Of a stretch of DNA of 64,000 nucleotides, positions 1 to 9,857 are shown piece by piece (the first letter of the stretch is position 1; each line of letters opens with the position of its first letter). The position numbers were made by a program, and so were the translations under genes. The DNA is from Azorinus chamasolen (lineage: Eukaryota; Mollusca; Bivalvia; Cardiida; Solecurtidae). Location of the stretch: assembly GCA_963576725.1 (NCBI GenBank), contig OY755242.1:62376324-62440323 (forward strand). The letters run 5' to 3'. The notes under the pieces are model-generated. The model was not told where the DNA came from. It worked only from the letters and a program-made list of their open reading frames with translations, and made no database searches.

Positions 1-19
1 TTAGGCAACTATCTGCCTT

Positions 20-268
20 TTAGCCCTTTCCCTTTTGTAAGCACATGTTGAAGCATCTGCTAACAGAGTAGACCCATATCAGACGGCTCCTATAGGAGCC
101 GTCTGATCAGAGTCTGCTCTGTTTGCTTATGTTGTAATATAGAGCTGATTCTACAGCATCTGCCTGAGCCAAAATCTCATGTGTTCATATGCCATTATAA
201 AACATAATCTTATTAATATTCACGACGCCATCATTTCCTACATGAATATTCATCAAGGAAAGGGTTAA
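20..268 (+). mobile_element. T1 TTAA element (type copy)
   Basis: The left end is eroded (TAGCCCTTTCCC); the right end is GGAAAGGGTTAA. The internal near-palindrome 59-126 runs GCTAACAGAGTAGACCC ... GTCTGCTCTGTTTGC with apex GCTCCTATAGGAGC. The long arm carries ATTATAAAACATAATC and CATGAATATTCAT. There is no ORF. A TTAA target and CCC/GGG termini fit piggyBac-type MITEs. Confidence 0.75.
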
Positions 269-388
269 CATTCCTATGTACAATATATGAATGGCCGTTT
301 AGGACAGATTATACCGTACATTTGTTATTTCAGAATATCTAAACACATTTGCTTTCTGGTAAAAACGCACTCGACTGTTCATGTTGAT

Positions 389-620
389 AGAACAAGAGCA
401 CCGCCAGCGGGTGTCAACGCTCGTCTGTCGACATTGTCAAGATGAACATGCATACCAAAAATGAAGGTTGTAAATGAAAAATTGAAGAAGTTATGGTCAA
501 TATTAAGTTTTCGGACGACAACGACCACGACAACGACGACGCGGACGCCGGAGTTACGACAATAGCTCGTGATTTCTTCGAAACAGACGAGCTAAATATA
601 CAATGTAACAAAATACTGAG
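389..620. repeat. Dispersed mollusc-type repeat fragment with GACGAC-rich core
   Basis: ACAAGAGCACCGCCAGCGGG marks one end; a GACGACAACGACCACGAC run follows at about 515-550. It reads as a short acidic peptide in one frame and a 109-codon open frame in the other; both look like by-products of simple sequence. Recognition rests on remembered bivalve repeats, so it is tentative. Confidence 0.4.
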
Positions 621-1475
621 CGACTGAGCGGCACAGTTAGAAAAAGAAACATAGAATACTTCGGGAATCACAGGCTGGGGTCCCGTCTTACTGAAGATTG
701 TGCGACTGAAATTATCATCAGTTCTAACATACGACGACCGCAATTGGAAGTAGCGATACTTACGATAATTTCTATCGTAGAAGTTAGCCTTAATTGCTGC
801 ATATCAGAATAGGCAATAATTAATGTTTATGATATCCGTGGAGTAGCGATTGAAGTAAATTAAACTTATGATAATGTTTGTCGTATATGTTTAGTACATG
901 TACATGTAAGACAGGTTCCAGGTCCAGGTAAGCTGAATAGACAGTACCCTGAGGTCAGATTGACGTCAGGCAGACAGCCTATCAGGTCGATGAGTACTAT
1001 ACGATATATTATTAACCTTGCAAATTTACCGGACCTGTTGGTTTGGATCTACACTGCTTGCAAAAAAAACGTGATATCATTTTACGTAGCTTGGCTCGAT
1101 GTTCTGCACTCAAAACTGAAATGCTATCCAACGTTAAGCCACAATGAATGCATATGTCATATGACTCTTTCCAGAGTTTCAAAACAAGCTTATCGAAACT
1201 ATAATATTGTGTGGGATAATGTGACATTTGAAAACCAAATGTTGCTAGAATAATGCTACAATAATGCTATTTGGTCTATCATAAGAAGCAATTACATTAT
1301 ATATCGCGGAAAACACATCAATTTTATACAATAACTGCCTGAAAGTAAAATGCCAAACCTATTTGACGTATACGTGTTGTCTGGAAAGGGCAAAGAAATC
1401 AAAGTGTTGGGTATTGGTTGAAGGAAGTTGTAATAATTCCGAGCAACAGATGCGTACTCAGATACTAAAATCGTC
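621..1475. other. Unassigned AT-rich stretch
   Basis: No repeat family, hairpin or convincing coding signal is seen. A 97-codon open frame at 960-1253 overlaps an opposite-strand frame and has no recognisable domain. Confidence 0.5.
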
Positions 1476-1572
1476 ATTTCTCCACCCAACCCTATGTTGT
1501 GACCACTCTTTAGAATCGTCCCGAAGAGACGATTCTAAAGAGTGGTCAAAACATAGAGTTTGGTGGAGAAAA
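1476..1572. repeat. F1 fold-back element
   Basis: Inverted arms run from TTTCTCCAC to TGGTGGAGAAA. The core AGAATCGTC-CCGAAGA-GACGATTCT is closed by GACCACTCTTT/AAAGAGTGGTC. Four further F1 units occur near 14.5, 16.1, 27.0 and 45.0 kb. Confidence 0.85.
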
Positions 1573-1599
1573 TAAAAGAGTTATTCTTAATAATGTTTT

Positions 1600-1698
1600 A
1601 CATAAATACTTGAATTGCTCTGATCTACATGTAATAGTTTGACCACTAAGGGCCTTAATGGCCAAACTATTAGAACAGAGCAATTCAAGTATTTATGT
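1600..1698. repeat. Fold-back unit inserted in the F1 tail
   Basis: The arms ACATAAATACTTGAATTGCT and complement surround TAATAGTTTGACCACTAAGG-type inner arms. The 12-bp word AATAATGTTTTA occurs at 1589-1600 and again at 1740-1751, bracketing the unit. The F1 tail continues after the second copy as in the 27.03-kb copy. Confidence 0.65.
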
Positions 1699-1793
1699 AT
1701 TATTTTAATTCCCTATTTTGGAATATTTACTTCATTGTGAATAATGTTTTAATTTACGCGTCCTGTCTGGGCCTATGTATGTAAGAGTTACAC

Positions 1794-2001
1794 CAAAAAC
1801 CTCTCTATAACGGCCACTAAATTACATCAAGTATATTGTGCTAAAGGCAGGTGGATGCTTAAAGCAATGTGAAAGTAAAACAGAACGCTCCTATAGGAGC
1901 GTTCTGTTTTACTTTCACATTGCTTTAAGCAGTCACCTGCCCTAAATACATGTACCAACTAATTAACACAATTTAGTGGCCGTTATAGAGAGATTTTACT
2001 G
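1794..2001 (+). mobile_element. M1 pogo-like MITE (type copy)
   Basis: The left end is eroded; the right end is AGAGAGATTTTACTG followed by TA. The inner hairpin AAAGTAAAACAGAACGCTCC / complement has apex GCTCCTATAGGAGC, enclosed by GCAGGTGG(A/C)TGCTTAAAGCA arms. Confidence 0.8.
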
Positions 2002-2003
2002 TA

Positions 2004-2340
2004 TAACCCTTATCCCACTATTTGCAACCGGACTCGCACGTGCGAATAGCATGGATCCAGGCAAGTCGAGCAACATTCCACGTCTCTTTTGTCTGTTTGG
2101 TACCCGGTCAATGGTTTCTTAAAACTCTTGATCCAATCGGAAGTAGTCAAATTTGCACAAGGCCCCGAGGTTATAAACATTTTTGCTTGAGTCTGAGGTC
2201 ATTCTCAAGCATCTGATTGGCCAGATTCTGAGCTTGCTCAGAATCTGACCAATCAGATACTTGAGAATGATCTAAGACTCAGATTCAGAAGTTTTATAAC
2301 CTATGACCCAGATCTATTCTTTACAGAGTGGCAAGGTTAA
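2004..2340 (+). mobile_element. T8 element interrupted by F2
   Basis: It begins TAACCCTTATCCCACTATTT and ends GAGTGGCAAGGTTAA. The inner part has GGTCAATGGTTTCTTAAAA and GGAAGTAGTCAAATTTGCAC, diagnostic of T8. The central hairpin is degenerate, and an F2 palindrome interrupts the right half. Confidence 0.65.
2169..2302. repeat. F2 fold-back element
   Basis: Long inverted arms (GGTTATAAAC..., AGTCTGAGGTCATTCTCAAG, ATCTGATTGG) converge on TCTGAGC-TTGCTCAGA. A second, nearly identical F2 is at 44529-44654. Confidence 0.85.
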
Positions 2341-2584
2341 CCCTTTCCATGTTCTATGTTTATTTTAAATTTCAATACCTACTGAATATTCATGGATAAA
2401 ATAGTTATAATGAAAAATGGAAGGTTGAACTTCGTCTCCATTTTAAAAAGAAAAGAAATAGATCCTTCAAATTCCATTAGCAAACAGAGCAGATCCTGGC
2501 TATACGGCTCCTATAGGCGCCGTCTGATCTGGGTCAACTCTGTTTGCAAATGAGTGAAAACGTGTTTATATGAAGAAAAGGGGG
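2337..2584 (-). mobile_element. T2 element
   Basis: TTAACCCTTTCCATGTTCTA, then the T2 long arm, then the GCAAACAGAGCAGATCC hairpin (2480-2547) and a short arm with an eroded right end. It shares TTAA 2337-2340 with the preceding T8. Confidence 0.75.
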
Positions 2585-2822
2585 AATGGATAAAGAAATC
2601 CCCTGTTTGTTTTGATATGCTCTGTTTTTTCAGTATCAGTGTTTTTTGCCGCATTTAGGTGACTGATCCCAGAGATGCTACGGAGATGCCATAGGCATGT
2701 CTTTAGATTTTGGAACTCCTTTTGAACAAGGACTCTATCGCACCCAATCATGTTCCTTCACTGCTTTGTAAATTGTATATCAATTTTGATAACTTTAAAT
2801 TAGACTTACATAGCAGCAACTA

Positions 2823-3027
2823 CAGTAGAACCCCTCTAATGCGACCACTTAATGAATAAACATTGGTCTCTTTATAAGCAGGTTGTTGCTTAATGCAGGA
2901 CAAAAGTAATGCAGAAAGCTCCTCTAGGAGCATTCTGCATTACTTTTGTCCTGCATTAACCTACCACCTGCATCTAGGACCCATAATTATACCGCTTTTA
3001 GTAGGTCGCATTAGCGGGATTTTACTG
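2823..3027 (+). mobile_element. M2 pogo-like MITE (type copy)
   Basis: Ends are CAGTAGAACCCCTCTAATGC and GCGGGATTTTACTG, with TA on both sides. The hairpin GTAATGCAGAAAGCTCCTCT/complement has apex GCTCCTCTAGGAGC, inside GCTTAATGCAGG/CCTGCATTAA arms. Confidence 0.85.
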
Positions 3028-3029
3028 TA

Positions 3030-3330
3030 GTACAAACCCTAATCAAATAGCTCCTCAAGGAGCAGTTTAATCTGGGTCTACACTATTGGCTTACGTTTGT
3101 TTTTCTGTTTGTCATTTGTTCTAACAGAAATGCCATTCTTTATAATGGATAAATAAGAGTTTTGTTGTGAATTATGTGAGCATGCTACAAATGCAAACGC
3201 AAACGGAAACTAATAATGTTCGGGAACCAACTATATTAGACATAATGCAAACAGTGTAGACCCAGGTCAAAGGGCAGGATCCTAACGGAGCCCTTTAATC
3301 AGGGTCTGCACTTTTTGTCATAAAAGATTA
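3030..3330. repeat. Two decayed T-type hairpins
   Basis: Remnant hairpins at about 3043-3092 (CTCCTCAAGGAG apex) and 3244-3320 (GCAAACAGTGTAGACCC ... GTCTGCAC). Outer ends are not recognisable. Confidence 0.5.
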
Positions 3331-3454
3331 TTTCTCTATATATTTTGTTTAATTAATATTCAGAAAGGGAGGAGCCAGTGTTAATTATTCAGCAGACTCA
3401 ACCTCTTTGAATGAATCTACCCAAAATAAAATACCGTGCATAACTCATTAACAA

Positions 3455-3671
3455 ATTAACGGACGCATGTCCATGTAAAAAATAATGACATCATGAATAT
3501 TTATTAGCTGGATTTTCATGATTGTATACTACATATAACACACAGACTTTTGGCCATGGCAAAACAAATGTAGAATCGGATCTGTATTATACCATAAACC
3601 AACGTAGTAGACTCTGATCTAGGTCTACTCTGTTTACAAATGCGTAATTAGGTGTCACTATGAGGTAAAGG
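3455..3671 (-). mobile_element. T1 element, hairpin apex lost
   Basis: The long arm (GTAAAAAATAATGACATCAT) and short arm (AATGCGTAATTAGGTGTCAC...GAGGTAAAGGG) are present. The hairpin is reduced to GTAGACTCTGATC-TAGGTCTACTCTG. Confidence 0.65.
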
Positions 3672-3700
3672 GTCCGAAAAGTGAATAAATATTGAGGCAT

Positions 3701-3923
3701 TTTACCCATTTTACCTCATAGTCTATTATTAGATCAATCCTTTTTTAATAAATCTACCGAAAAGGAGCATTTAATTTAGAAAAGGGAAAAAATAAGGGTT
3801 TGAAACCAGTGTGATAAATAGAGCATTTGCTCATGTGGAGCAAATGCTCTATTTATCATAATGGTTCCAAAAAGTGAATATTACTGAGACGTCAAAAGGC
3901 GTCAATATGAGGGAATGGGTTAA
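3701..3923 (+). mobile_element. T3 element (type copy)
   Basis: TTTACCCATTTTACCTCATA ... GAGGGAATGGGTTAA. The 55-bp hairpin runs ATTGTGATAAATAGAGCA to its complement. The left arm carries ACCGAAAAGGAGCATTTA; the right arm carries the repeated GTCAAAAGGCGTC. Confidence 0.85.
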
Positions 3924-4045
3924 GGGCAGTTGTCTGCTGATTGCAGGTAGATACAAACGCAGAATAGTCCGATAGGAGCAAAGGTCAGATAGGCGCTTTG
4001 TGTATTACCTTTTTTCTGCATGACGCATCAACCTCTGTTAACTTT
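3924..4045. repeat. M2/M3-like relic
   Basis: Fragments of the GCAGGT...GCAGAA arms and a decayed apex (CCGATAGGAGC) remain. No ends survive. Confidence 0.35.
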
Positions 4046-4088
4046 TAACCAGCGGAGCAAATTCCTTTACACCATTTTTCAACCACTA

Positions 4089-4556
4089 CAGTTTCAAAAT
4101 TCAAGCTAACATAACCGCTCGATCATTCGAACACTCAAATATGTATCATTTATCGATTCTTAACCCTTCTCTTGCTGAATTTTAAAATACATTTATCCTT
4201 CTTTACCCATGCCCTGTTGTATAATTACATATATCTTCACTGTGTACAAGTATTTCGCTGTGCAATCACTGTTGTGGGGTGCACTGGTTGCACAATCAAC
4301 TTGTAAATAGTGCAGACCCTGATGAAACAGCTCCTGCAGGAGCTGTCTCATCTGGGTCTTCACTATTTACAGGTAGGTATATTGACGTGAAAGCAAGCGA
4401 AGGGTTAAGACAGGCGGCAGCTTGCTGCAGCGTATAAGTCATGCAAAAACTCCTATGTGAACTTTCTGCATGATCTCCACCCTTCATTAAGCAGCCGCCC
4501 GCTTAAAAGTATAAACATTCTGATGTATCGAAATTCGAATAATCGAGGTTTTACTG
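4089..4556 (+). mobile_element. M3 element hosting a T4
   Basis: The left end CAGTTTCAAAATTC is eroded; the right end GAATAATCGAGGTTTTACTG is clear. The hairpin half GCAGCTTGCTGCAG...GCATTAAGCAGCC follows the T4 inserted at 4160-4408. Confidence 0.65.
4160..4408 (-). mobile_element. T4 element inserted in M3
   Basis: TTAACCCTTCTCTTGCTGAA ... GCAAGCGAAGGGTTAA. The hairpin GTAAATAGTGCAGACCCTGA to its near-complement has apex GCTCCTGCAGGAGC. A second inverted pair, GTGCACTGGTTGCACAATC, lies beside it. Confidence 0.85.
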
Positions 4557-4589
4557 GATAATCAGTCTGTTTACCAAAATGCAATGAGT

Positions 4590-4690
4590 GTTTCAAACAG
4601 TTTGGATCCTAATGCGATGCTGAGCTAATCGGCGTCTCATCTGGATCCAAACCACAAGCAAAGGTAATCATGGGTCCGCCAACAGCAGGC
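4590..4690 (+). repeat. T8/T7 hairpin relic
   Basis: CAAACAGTTTGGATCCTAAT pairs with GTCTCATCTGGATCCAAAC. Flanking arms are mostly lost. From here to 4987 nothing else is seen. Confidence 0.5.
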
Positions 4691-4987
4691 AAAATGTTGA
4701 TGACAGTCATGTAGATGTTTCTGTGTGGTCCCTTTAGCGAGAGATTTATTACACTACCGGGACTGATAACTGGTAACAAGAATATAATATATACAGAACA
4801 TGTTTTGTATTAATAAGGACAAAGTCAGTATACAATCAAAACACTAGTTTTAAAGATAAAATGCCTAATTAGAAATCTAACAAATAGTGTATCGACATCT
4901 TAATAGAATAATCGTAATCATAAAACATATGCATTGCATAGAAAATTCATGTAAATTAATCAGGGTTCGTGCACATTTTTATACTAC

Positions 4988-5216
4988 TTAACCCATTTGC
5001 TCCCAGTAGAGTCTTCCATGTTTATATATTGGATTAGTCCATTTTTTACCTAAGGTGTGCCTGGTCTAAATTTTCATTTTTGTTTTGTTTTATATTGAAT
5101 TTCCTAACAGCAAACAGTGTAGACTCTGATCAGACGCCGCATTATGCAGCGTCTGATCAGAGTCTACACTGTTTGCCTACTACCCATATATGGGATCGTG
5201 GAAGCAAATGGGTTAA
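4988..5216 (+). mobile_element. T5 element (type copy)
   Basis: TTAACCCATTTGCTCCCAGT ... GGAAGCAAATGGGTTAA. The hairpin 5110-5176 (GCAAACAGTGTAGACTCTGA...) is almost perfectly symmetric, unlike the other T families, with apex GCCGCATTATGCAGC. Confidence 0.9.
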
Positions 5217-5249
5217 AGGCAATAAACCTCATTTGAACTGTTACATGTA

Positions 5250-5425
5250 GTCCTTTATACATTCATGAAAGAAATAATGACATCATGGATATTGATAAAA
5301 TGTATTGGCAACGAACACAGGCATGTTTGATCATGGGAAAAACTGTAAAATCAGATCTGAAATAATCATCTGATTTTGATCTACTCAAATGTGTTAAAAG
5401 ACGTATAAATGGTGTAAAGGATTAA
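5250..5425 (-). mobile_element. T1 relic
   Basis: The long-arm motif AGAAATAATGACATCATGGA and the terminal AAAGACGTATAAATGGTGTA survive. The hairpin has collapsed. Confidence 0.5.
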
Positions 5426-5667
5426 CCCTTTCACCGCCGATGTCGCATTAATGCACCACGACAAATAGTGCAGTCTCAGATCAGACACCGCCTTTTCAAT
5501 GCGGCGTCTGATCAGGAACTTCACTATTTGTCTCAAACTCTTCTTCTATGTCTGCGCTTTATTCCTTTGAAATTTGCATCTATTTATCTCATTCCTTATT
5601 TTACCAAATGACTTAACAAAAATTGCATTGCACACGACAATTAGAAATTTGGCGCAGAAAGGGTTAA
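5422..5667 (-). mobile_element. T6 element
   Basis: TTAACCCTTTCACCGCCGAT ... TTGGCGCAGAAAGGGTTAA. The hairpin CAAATAGTGCAGTCTCAGAT ... GAACTTCACTATTTG has apex CCGCCTTTTCAATGCGG. Confidence 0.85.
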
Positions 5668-5915
5668 CCTTTTCTCTCTACAAACAAATACTTTTTGTCA
5701 CGCCTTTGCAATTAGAGTAAACCCAGATCAGACGGCTTCTGAAGGAGCCGTCTGATCAAGGTCTGCTCTGTTTACTTATGAAATTATCTGACTCTACAGT
5801 TTCTACCAAAACCAAAACAGTCTGTGTACATATGCAATTATATAAAGTCGGATGATAAATATTCGTGATGTCATTATTTCTCATAATTATGAATATTCAA
5901 CAGGAAATGGGTTAA
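5664..5915 (+). mobile_element. T1 element sharing TTAA with the preceding T6
   Basis: TTAACCTTTTCTCTCTACAA ... CAGGAAATGGGTTAA. Its hairpin has apex GGCTTCTGAAGGAGCC. TTAA 5664-5667 serves both elements. Confidence 0.8.
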
Positions 5916-6001
5916 CGTTGTTGATAATTTTTTCTGGATAACGAAATATTTTCTGTGATTTACACCATGAGACAATGCACCTTATTGAGCCTTGTCATCT
6001 A

Positions 6002-6194
6002 CAGTAGACCTTGTCTTAAGCGGCCATTTATTTATTGAACATATAATAGGGGTGTTAAACAGCTAGTGGCTGCTTAATGCAGGACAAACTTAATGAGCTT
6101 TCTGCATTACTTTTGACCAGAATTAAGCAACCACCTGCCTTGCCAACGCATAATAAGACCTCTTTTTGATGGCCTCTTAAGACTTGTTCTACTG
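6002..6194 (+). mobile_element. M2 element
   Basis: CAGTAGACCTTGTCTTAAGC ... GACTTGTTCTACTG with TA flanks. The apex is deleted (AATGAGCTTTCTGCATTAC). Confidence 0.75.
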
Positions 6195-6529
6195 TATATA
6201 GTAACTATGACAACCACCGTAGCGCGAACTCTAGATCTAATTAAGATCTTAATTCTGTATTTGATTAGTTATCAAATATGTACCACCAAATCCGAATTCG
6301 TCATACTTCGCATTGTGTCCATTGCATTCCAAACACTGGACAATTGTCGGACAAGCACATTCAGCATTGCACACATTACGGAATATGCCGGAATATACCG
6401 AAGTTCGGATTTCGTATTTAACATTGGTTACGATGTAAGTATAAACGAATTAAGCATGATGTTAATGCTTAATAAGTTGCCATCGATACAAAAATATCAA
6501 TATCTCCTTATGCAATTCTTCCATATCTT
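6195..6529. other. Unassigned stretch
   Basis: A 108-codon open frame (6207-6533) runs into the next T1 element and has no recognisable domain. I see no repeat family in 6200-6525. Confidence 0.4.
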
Positions 6530-6802
6530 TTAACCCACTCCATACACACGTCTTTCTACGCCTTTGCAAACAGAGTAGACTCAGATCAGATGACTCCCAT
6601 AGGAGCCGTCTGATCAGGGTCTGCTCTGTTTGCTTTTGATATAATATAGACATGAGTCTACAGTTTCTGCATGGCCATTCCGGTGTCTAGGAGCCATTAT
6701 AACAATTAATCTGATGTAATTGTCATGATGTCATTATTTCTTACATGAATGTTCATGACGTCATTATTTCTTACACGAATGCTCATGGAGTAAAAGGGTT
6801 AA
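6530..6802 (+). mobile_element. T1 element with internal direct repeat
   Basis: TTAACCCACTCCATACACAC ... GGAGTAAAAGGGTTAA. Near the right end, GTCATTATTTCTTACA-GAATG occurs twice in tandem (about 33-bp period). Confidence 0.85.
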
Positions 6803-7590
6803 AAGATGTAATCAAAGTGAACCAAAAACAGCATACATGTATATCCTGATGGAACGTCGAGTTTATCGACAATGCATCTTGGTCTACACTATTTGCATAG
6901 GCCAGCACGGATTTGTCAGTAGCATGTTAAAGGTTAGATGTTAAGAAAGCTAACGAGACTGTTTAACCCTTTACCTCATGAATATCCATGTAAGAAATAA
7001 TGACTATATGAATACAGTTCAACTTCGATATCTCGAACTCGGATAACTCGAACCTAAGAATAGCTCTAATATGCATTACTACAGTGGTAAATACGCTATT
7101 CCTACCCATTTACCCGTTTTTCTACGCGTAAGAAACGGGTAGTGAACGGTTAACGAACGGTTAACGAACGATTACGAGATAAACGGTCTACACGCGTTAA
7201 ACGCGTAAAGAAACGATTATACCAAAGAAGTTGCGGTAGGTGCATAAATTTCCCGTTACATGCGGAGATTTCGGATCTTATCGATAATAGCCGTTTTCAA
7301 AAAAGTCCGAATGAAACGGATTAGCCAAAATAAGAATCGATTCGTCATTCAACGAACGTTTAGCGGTTCAATCCCGGCAACTGTCGACGATTTGCTCATT
7401 TAGGTAACGATATGTTTGTACAAAGCTATAATATCAGATATCCACTGTAATTCAAACAAATGGATTGAAGAATTAGTTCTTTTTGAGTAGGTTTCTACAT
7501 TTCAGATATAAAAAATGTCACAAAGTAAACCACCAAAGTTTGGATCTATAATGAAGAAACCTACTAAAGAATTCAGATCTATTCTATTTC

Positions 7591-7850
7591 TTAACCCTTT
7601 CCCATTTGAATATTTCTGTCAGAAAAAATGACATCATGAGTATTTATTAGATCTTGCTGAATTTAACAACGGTATAAGTGCACACGCCTTTTTGATATTT
7701 GTAGGAAATATAGTCAACTCTTATAATTTCATAAGCAGAGTGGACTCTGGTCCGACATTCCCTCCAAGAACCTTCATGTCTAGGTTTACTCTGTTTGCAA
7801 AAGCGTTAGAGTGTTATATCCATGTGTATGTTATAGGATAAGCAAATAAT
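7591..7850 (-). mobile_element. T1 relic inside M5
   Basis: It begins TTAACCCTTTCCCATTTGAA with the T1 long arm (AAATGACATCATGAGTATTT) and a decayed hairpin near 7732-7800. The right end is eroded. Confidence 0.6.
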
Positions 7851-8724
7851 GCAGACCCAAGATCAAACGGCTTCCGAGCGAGCAATCTGATCTGAAACTT
7901 TTACGTTTACAAAGGTGTTTTCATCATGATGAGGTAGATCTAAAGCGTTTTAAACAAATAAGCATATTTCATGCTCACATATAACTATGAAAAAATTGTT
8001 ATTATTTTGTTACTTTGTTAAGATTAAACCTTTGTATGACGAAATTTAAAAGTGGAATGGCCCATCACTGTTTAACTGTATATTCCATTCTCTATTACCA
8101 GGCTTATATTTGCTAGATGATTTTAATTAGACCTATGAAAATACTAGTGAAGACCCTGATCTACACCCTGATTTTGTAGCTATATTGTCTGTGTTTACAC
8201 TGCTTTCAAATGTCAGTACTTTTGTTTCCCGCATTCGAATATTTAAAAAATACTAACTCTATAATTGTTATGAATGCATGAAAATAAATTGTCTTAGTTG
8301 AAGGCTTTATTATTTACCCAGCCTAAATATACGATCAAAGCTGCAAGATGGTCAGTAAATCCCCTAGCTATTTTCTCAGCAGGGGACAATGGTCTTGACA
8401 GTGATCACACCGCTGCTTTCTTATCAACAAAGTTGCGAACTATTACGCAACAGAAATACCAAATAATGTGCCCAATGATCTGAAAGTATGTTTTATAGCT
8501 TCTCCAAAATACAAGAAAACTATGTTTTGTATAATTGTAGATCTATGGCTCAGCACAAAGTTAAATCCAAACGATTAGACCAATTAAGATTAATAAAAAT
8601 TCTAGTTTTAGCGATAGTTTAGATTGATATGATCTAGATCTATTGTAAAATACTTATACTATATCTTCTACAGTACTGTACGTACAGTAGCAAAAAAGTC
8701 ATTTTAAAACACATAGATGCACGC

Positions 8725-8754
8725 CATAAGATCTAGATCTAGCTAGATCTTATG
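8725..8754. repeat. Short AGATCT-rich palindrome
   Basis: CATAAGATCTAG and its exact complement surround a 6-base spacer. No larger element is recognised around it. Confidence 0.6.
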
Positions 8755-8787
8755 GAAATGGAACGAGAATTAAAAGTTTAAATACTG

Positions 8788-8945
8788 TTAACCCTTTCGC
8801 TGCCAATGTCGGATCTGTGATAACCTTTGCAAACAGTTTGGATCCAGATGAGACGCAAAATGTTTTGGACCCAGATGAGACGCCGAGTAACTCGGCATTT
8901 TATCTGGATCAAAAATGTTTGTTACTGTCACTATGTTTTTGAAAT
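8788..8945 (+). mobile_element. T7 partial copy inside M5
   Basis: It starts TTAACCCTTTCGCTGCCAAT and has the T7 hairpin with an internal duplication of the TTTTGGA(T/C)CCAGATGAGACG segment. The 3' end is lost after about 8945. Confidence 0.65.
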
Positions 8946-9857
8946 CTTAATTTTACATATCAGGAGTGTCCAACAGGTAAATGAGAAAGTCTCCCGTTTC
9001 AAATAAAGGCCATATCAAGGATTACCCCCCTTTCGTCCATGATTACTCCCCTTTCATCCGGGCTCTTAAACGTTTAGGAAACGCGTTAAGATACGCGTAA
9101 ACAAACGGTTAGAAACCCGTTTAACGAAACGGCTAAGAAACGGTTAACGAACGGTTAGGTAACGCGTAAGAAACGCGTTAAGTGGGTAGGAATAGCGTAT
9201 TTACCACTGTACGCATATTTAGAAACATATGTGAAGCTTAGCTTAATGCAGGTCTAAAGTAATGCTGAAAGCTCCTACAGGAGCTTTCAGCATTACTTTA
9301 GACATGCATTAAGGTGCAAATTAGAGATATTGTCTAGATTAGAAATCGGATAAATCGATTTTCTGTTATCTCGAACTAATTTCTATGGTCCCTTAAAGCT
9401 CGTGATATCGAAGTTCAACTGTATTAATTAGCTGATTTTTTTTATAATACATGCAGTATTATGCACTGTGTCAGAGACAGTATATTTATATAATAGCATA
9501 AGCACACATGACAGATCCTAATCAGATAGCTCCTGTAGGACATGTCTGATCTGGATCTACTCTGTTTGCGAAGGTATCAAATTGCGTCTTTATGAGGTAA
9601 AGGGTTAAACACTGACCAAGTATTGCTTTGTAAACATGGCACCTCACCTTGGTTCACACTGTTCGCGAATCATTCGTCATCTTTTCTCATAGAACGATTA
9701 ATGTGTTTGGCCGCACTTCGCGGCCTCTTTTGGCAAACTACAAAGGTAAAACGGTCGTAAGATATCTCCATAGATGAAACACGATATTCTACACGAGAAG
9801 CACTGAGCTAATGTGTATGTACAAAAAAACTACGCGATGTTAGATGTAGAGATGACT

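Larger units (their letters stand above)
7082..9209. mobile_element. M5: 2.1-kb TA-flanked TIR element with subterminal arrays
   Basis: The ends are identical for 27 bp in inverted orientation (CAGTGGTAAATACGCTATTC...) and are flanked by TA at 7080-7081 and 9210-9211. Removing the segment restores an uninterrupted M4 element. Just inside each end are arrays of AACGGTTAACGAACGG/ACGCGTAAG-like words (about 7125-7230 and 9069-9180), like subterminal transposase-binding repeats. The interior has no transposase, only older repeats. Confidence 0.8.
7015..9421 (+). mobile_element. M4 pogo-like MITE split by M5
   Basis: The left part is 7015-7079 and the right part 9212-9421. Ends are CAGTT(C/G)AACTTCGATATC and its complement, with TA flanks at 7013-7014 and 9422-9423. 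The central hairpin with apex GCTCCTACAGGAGC lies in the right part, near 9268-9283. Confidence 0.8.
6963..9608 (-). mobile_element. T1 element, outermost layer of a four-level nest
   Basis: It starts TTAACCCTTTACCTCATGAA and ends GAGGTAAAGGGTTAA. The T1 sequence is interrupted after 7012 by the M4/M5 insertion and resumes at 9424 (TTAATTAGCTGATT), matching uninterrupted T1 copies across the junction. Confidence 0.8.

Noticed and set aside
414..743. 109-codon minus-strand open frame
   Set aside because: It overlaps a GACGAC-rich dispersed repeat; Ser-rich low-complexity product, no domain.
6207..6533. 108-codon plus-strand open frame
   Set aside because: No domain, no splice context, and it runs into the adjacent T1 element; open by chance in AT-rich DNA.
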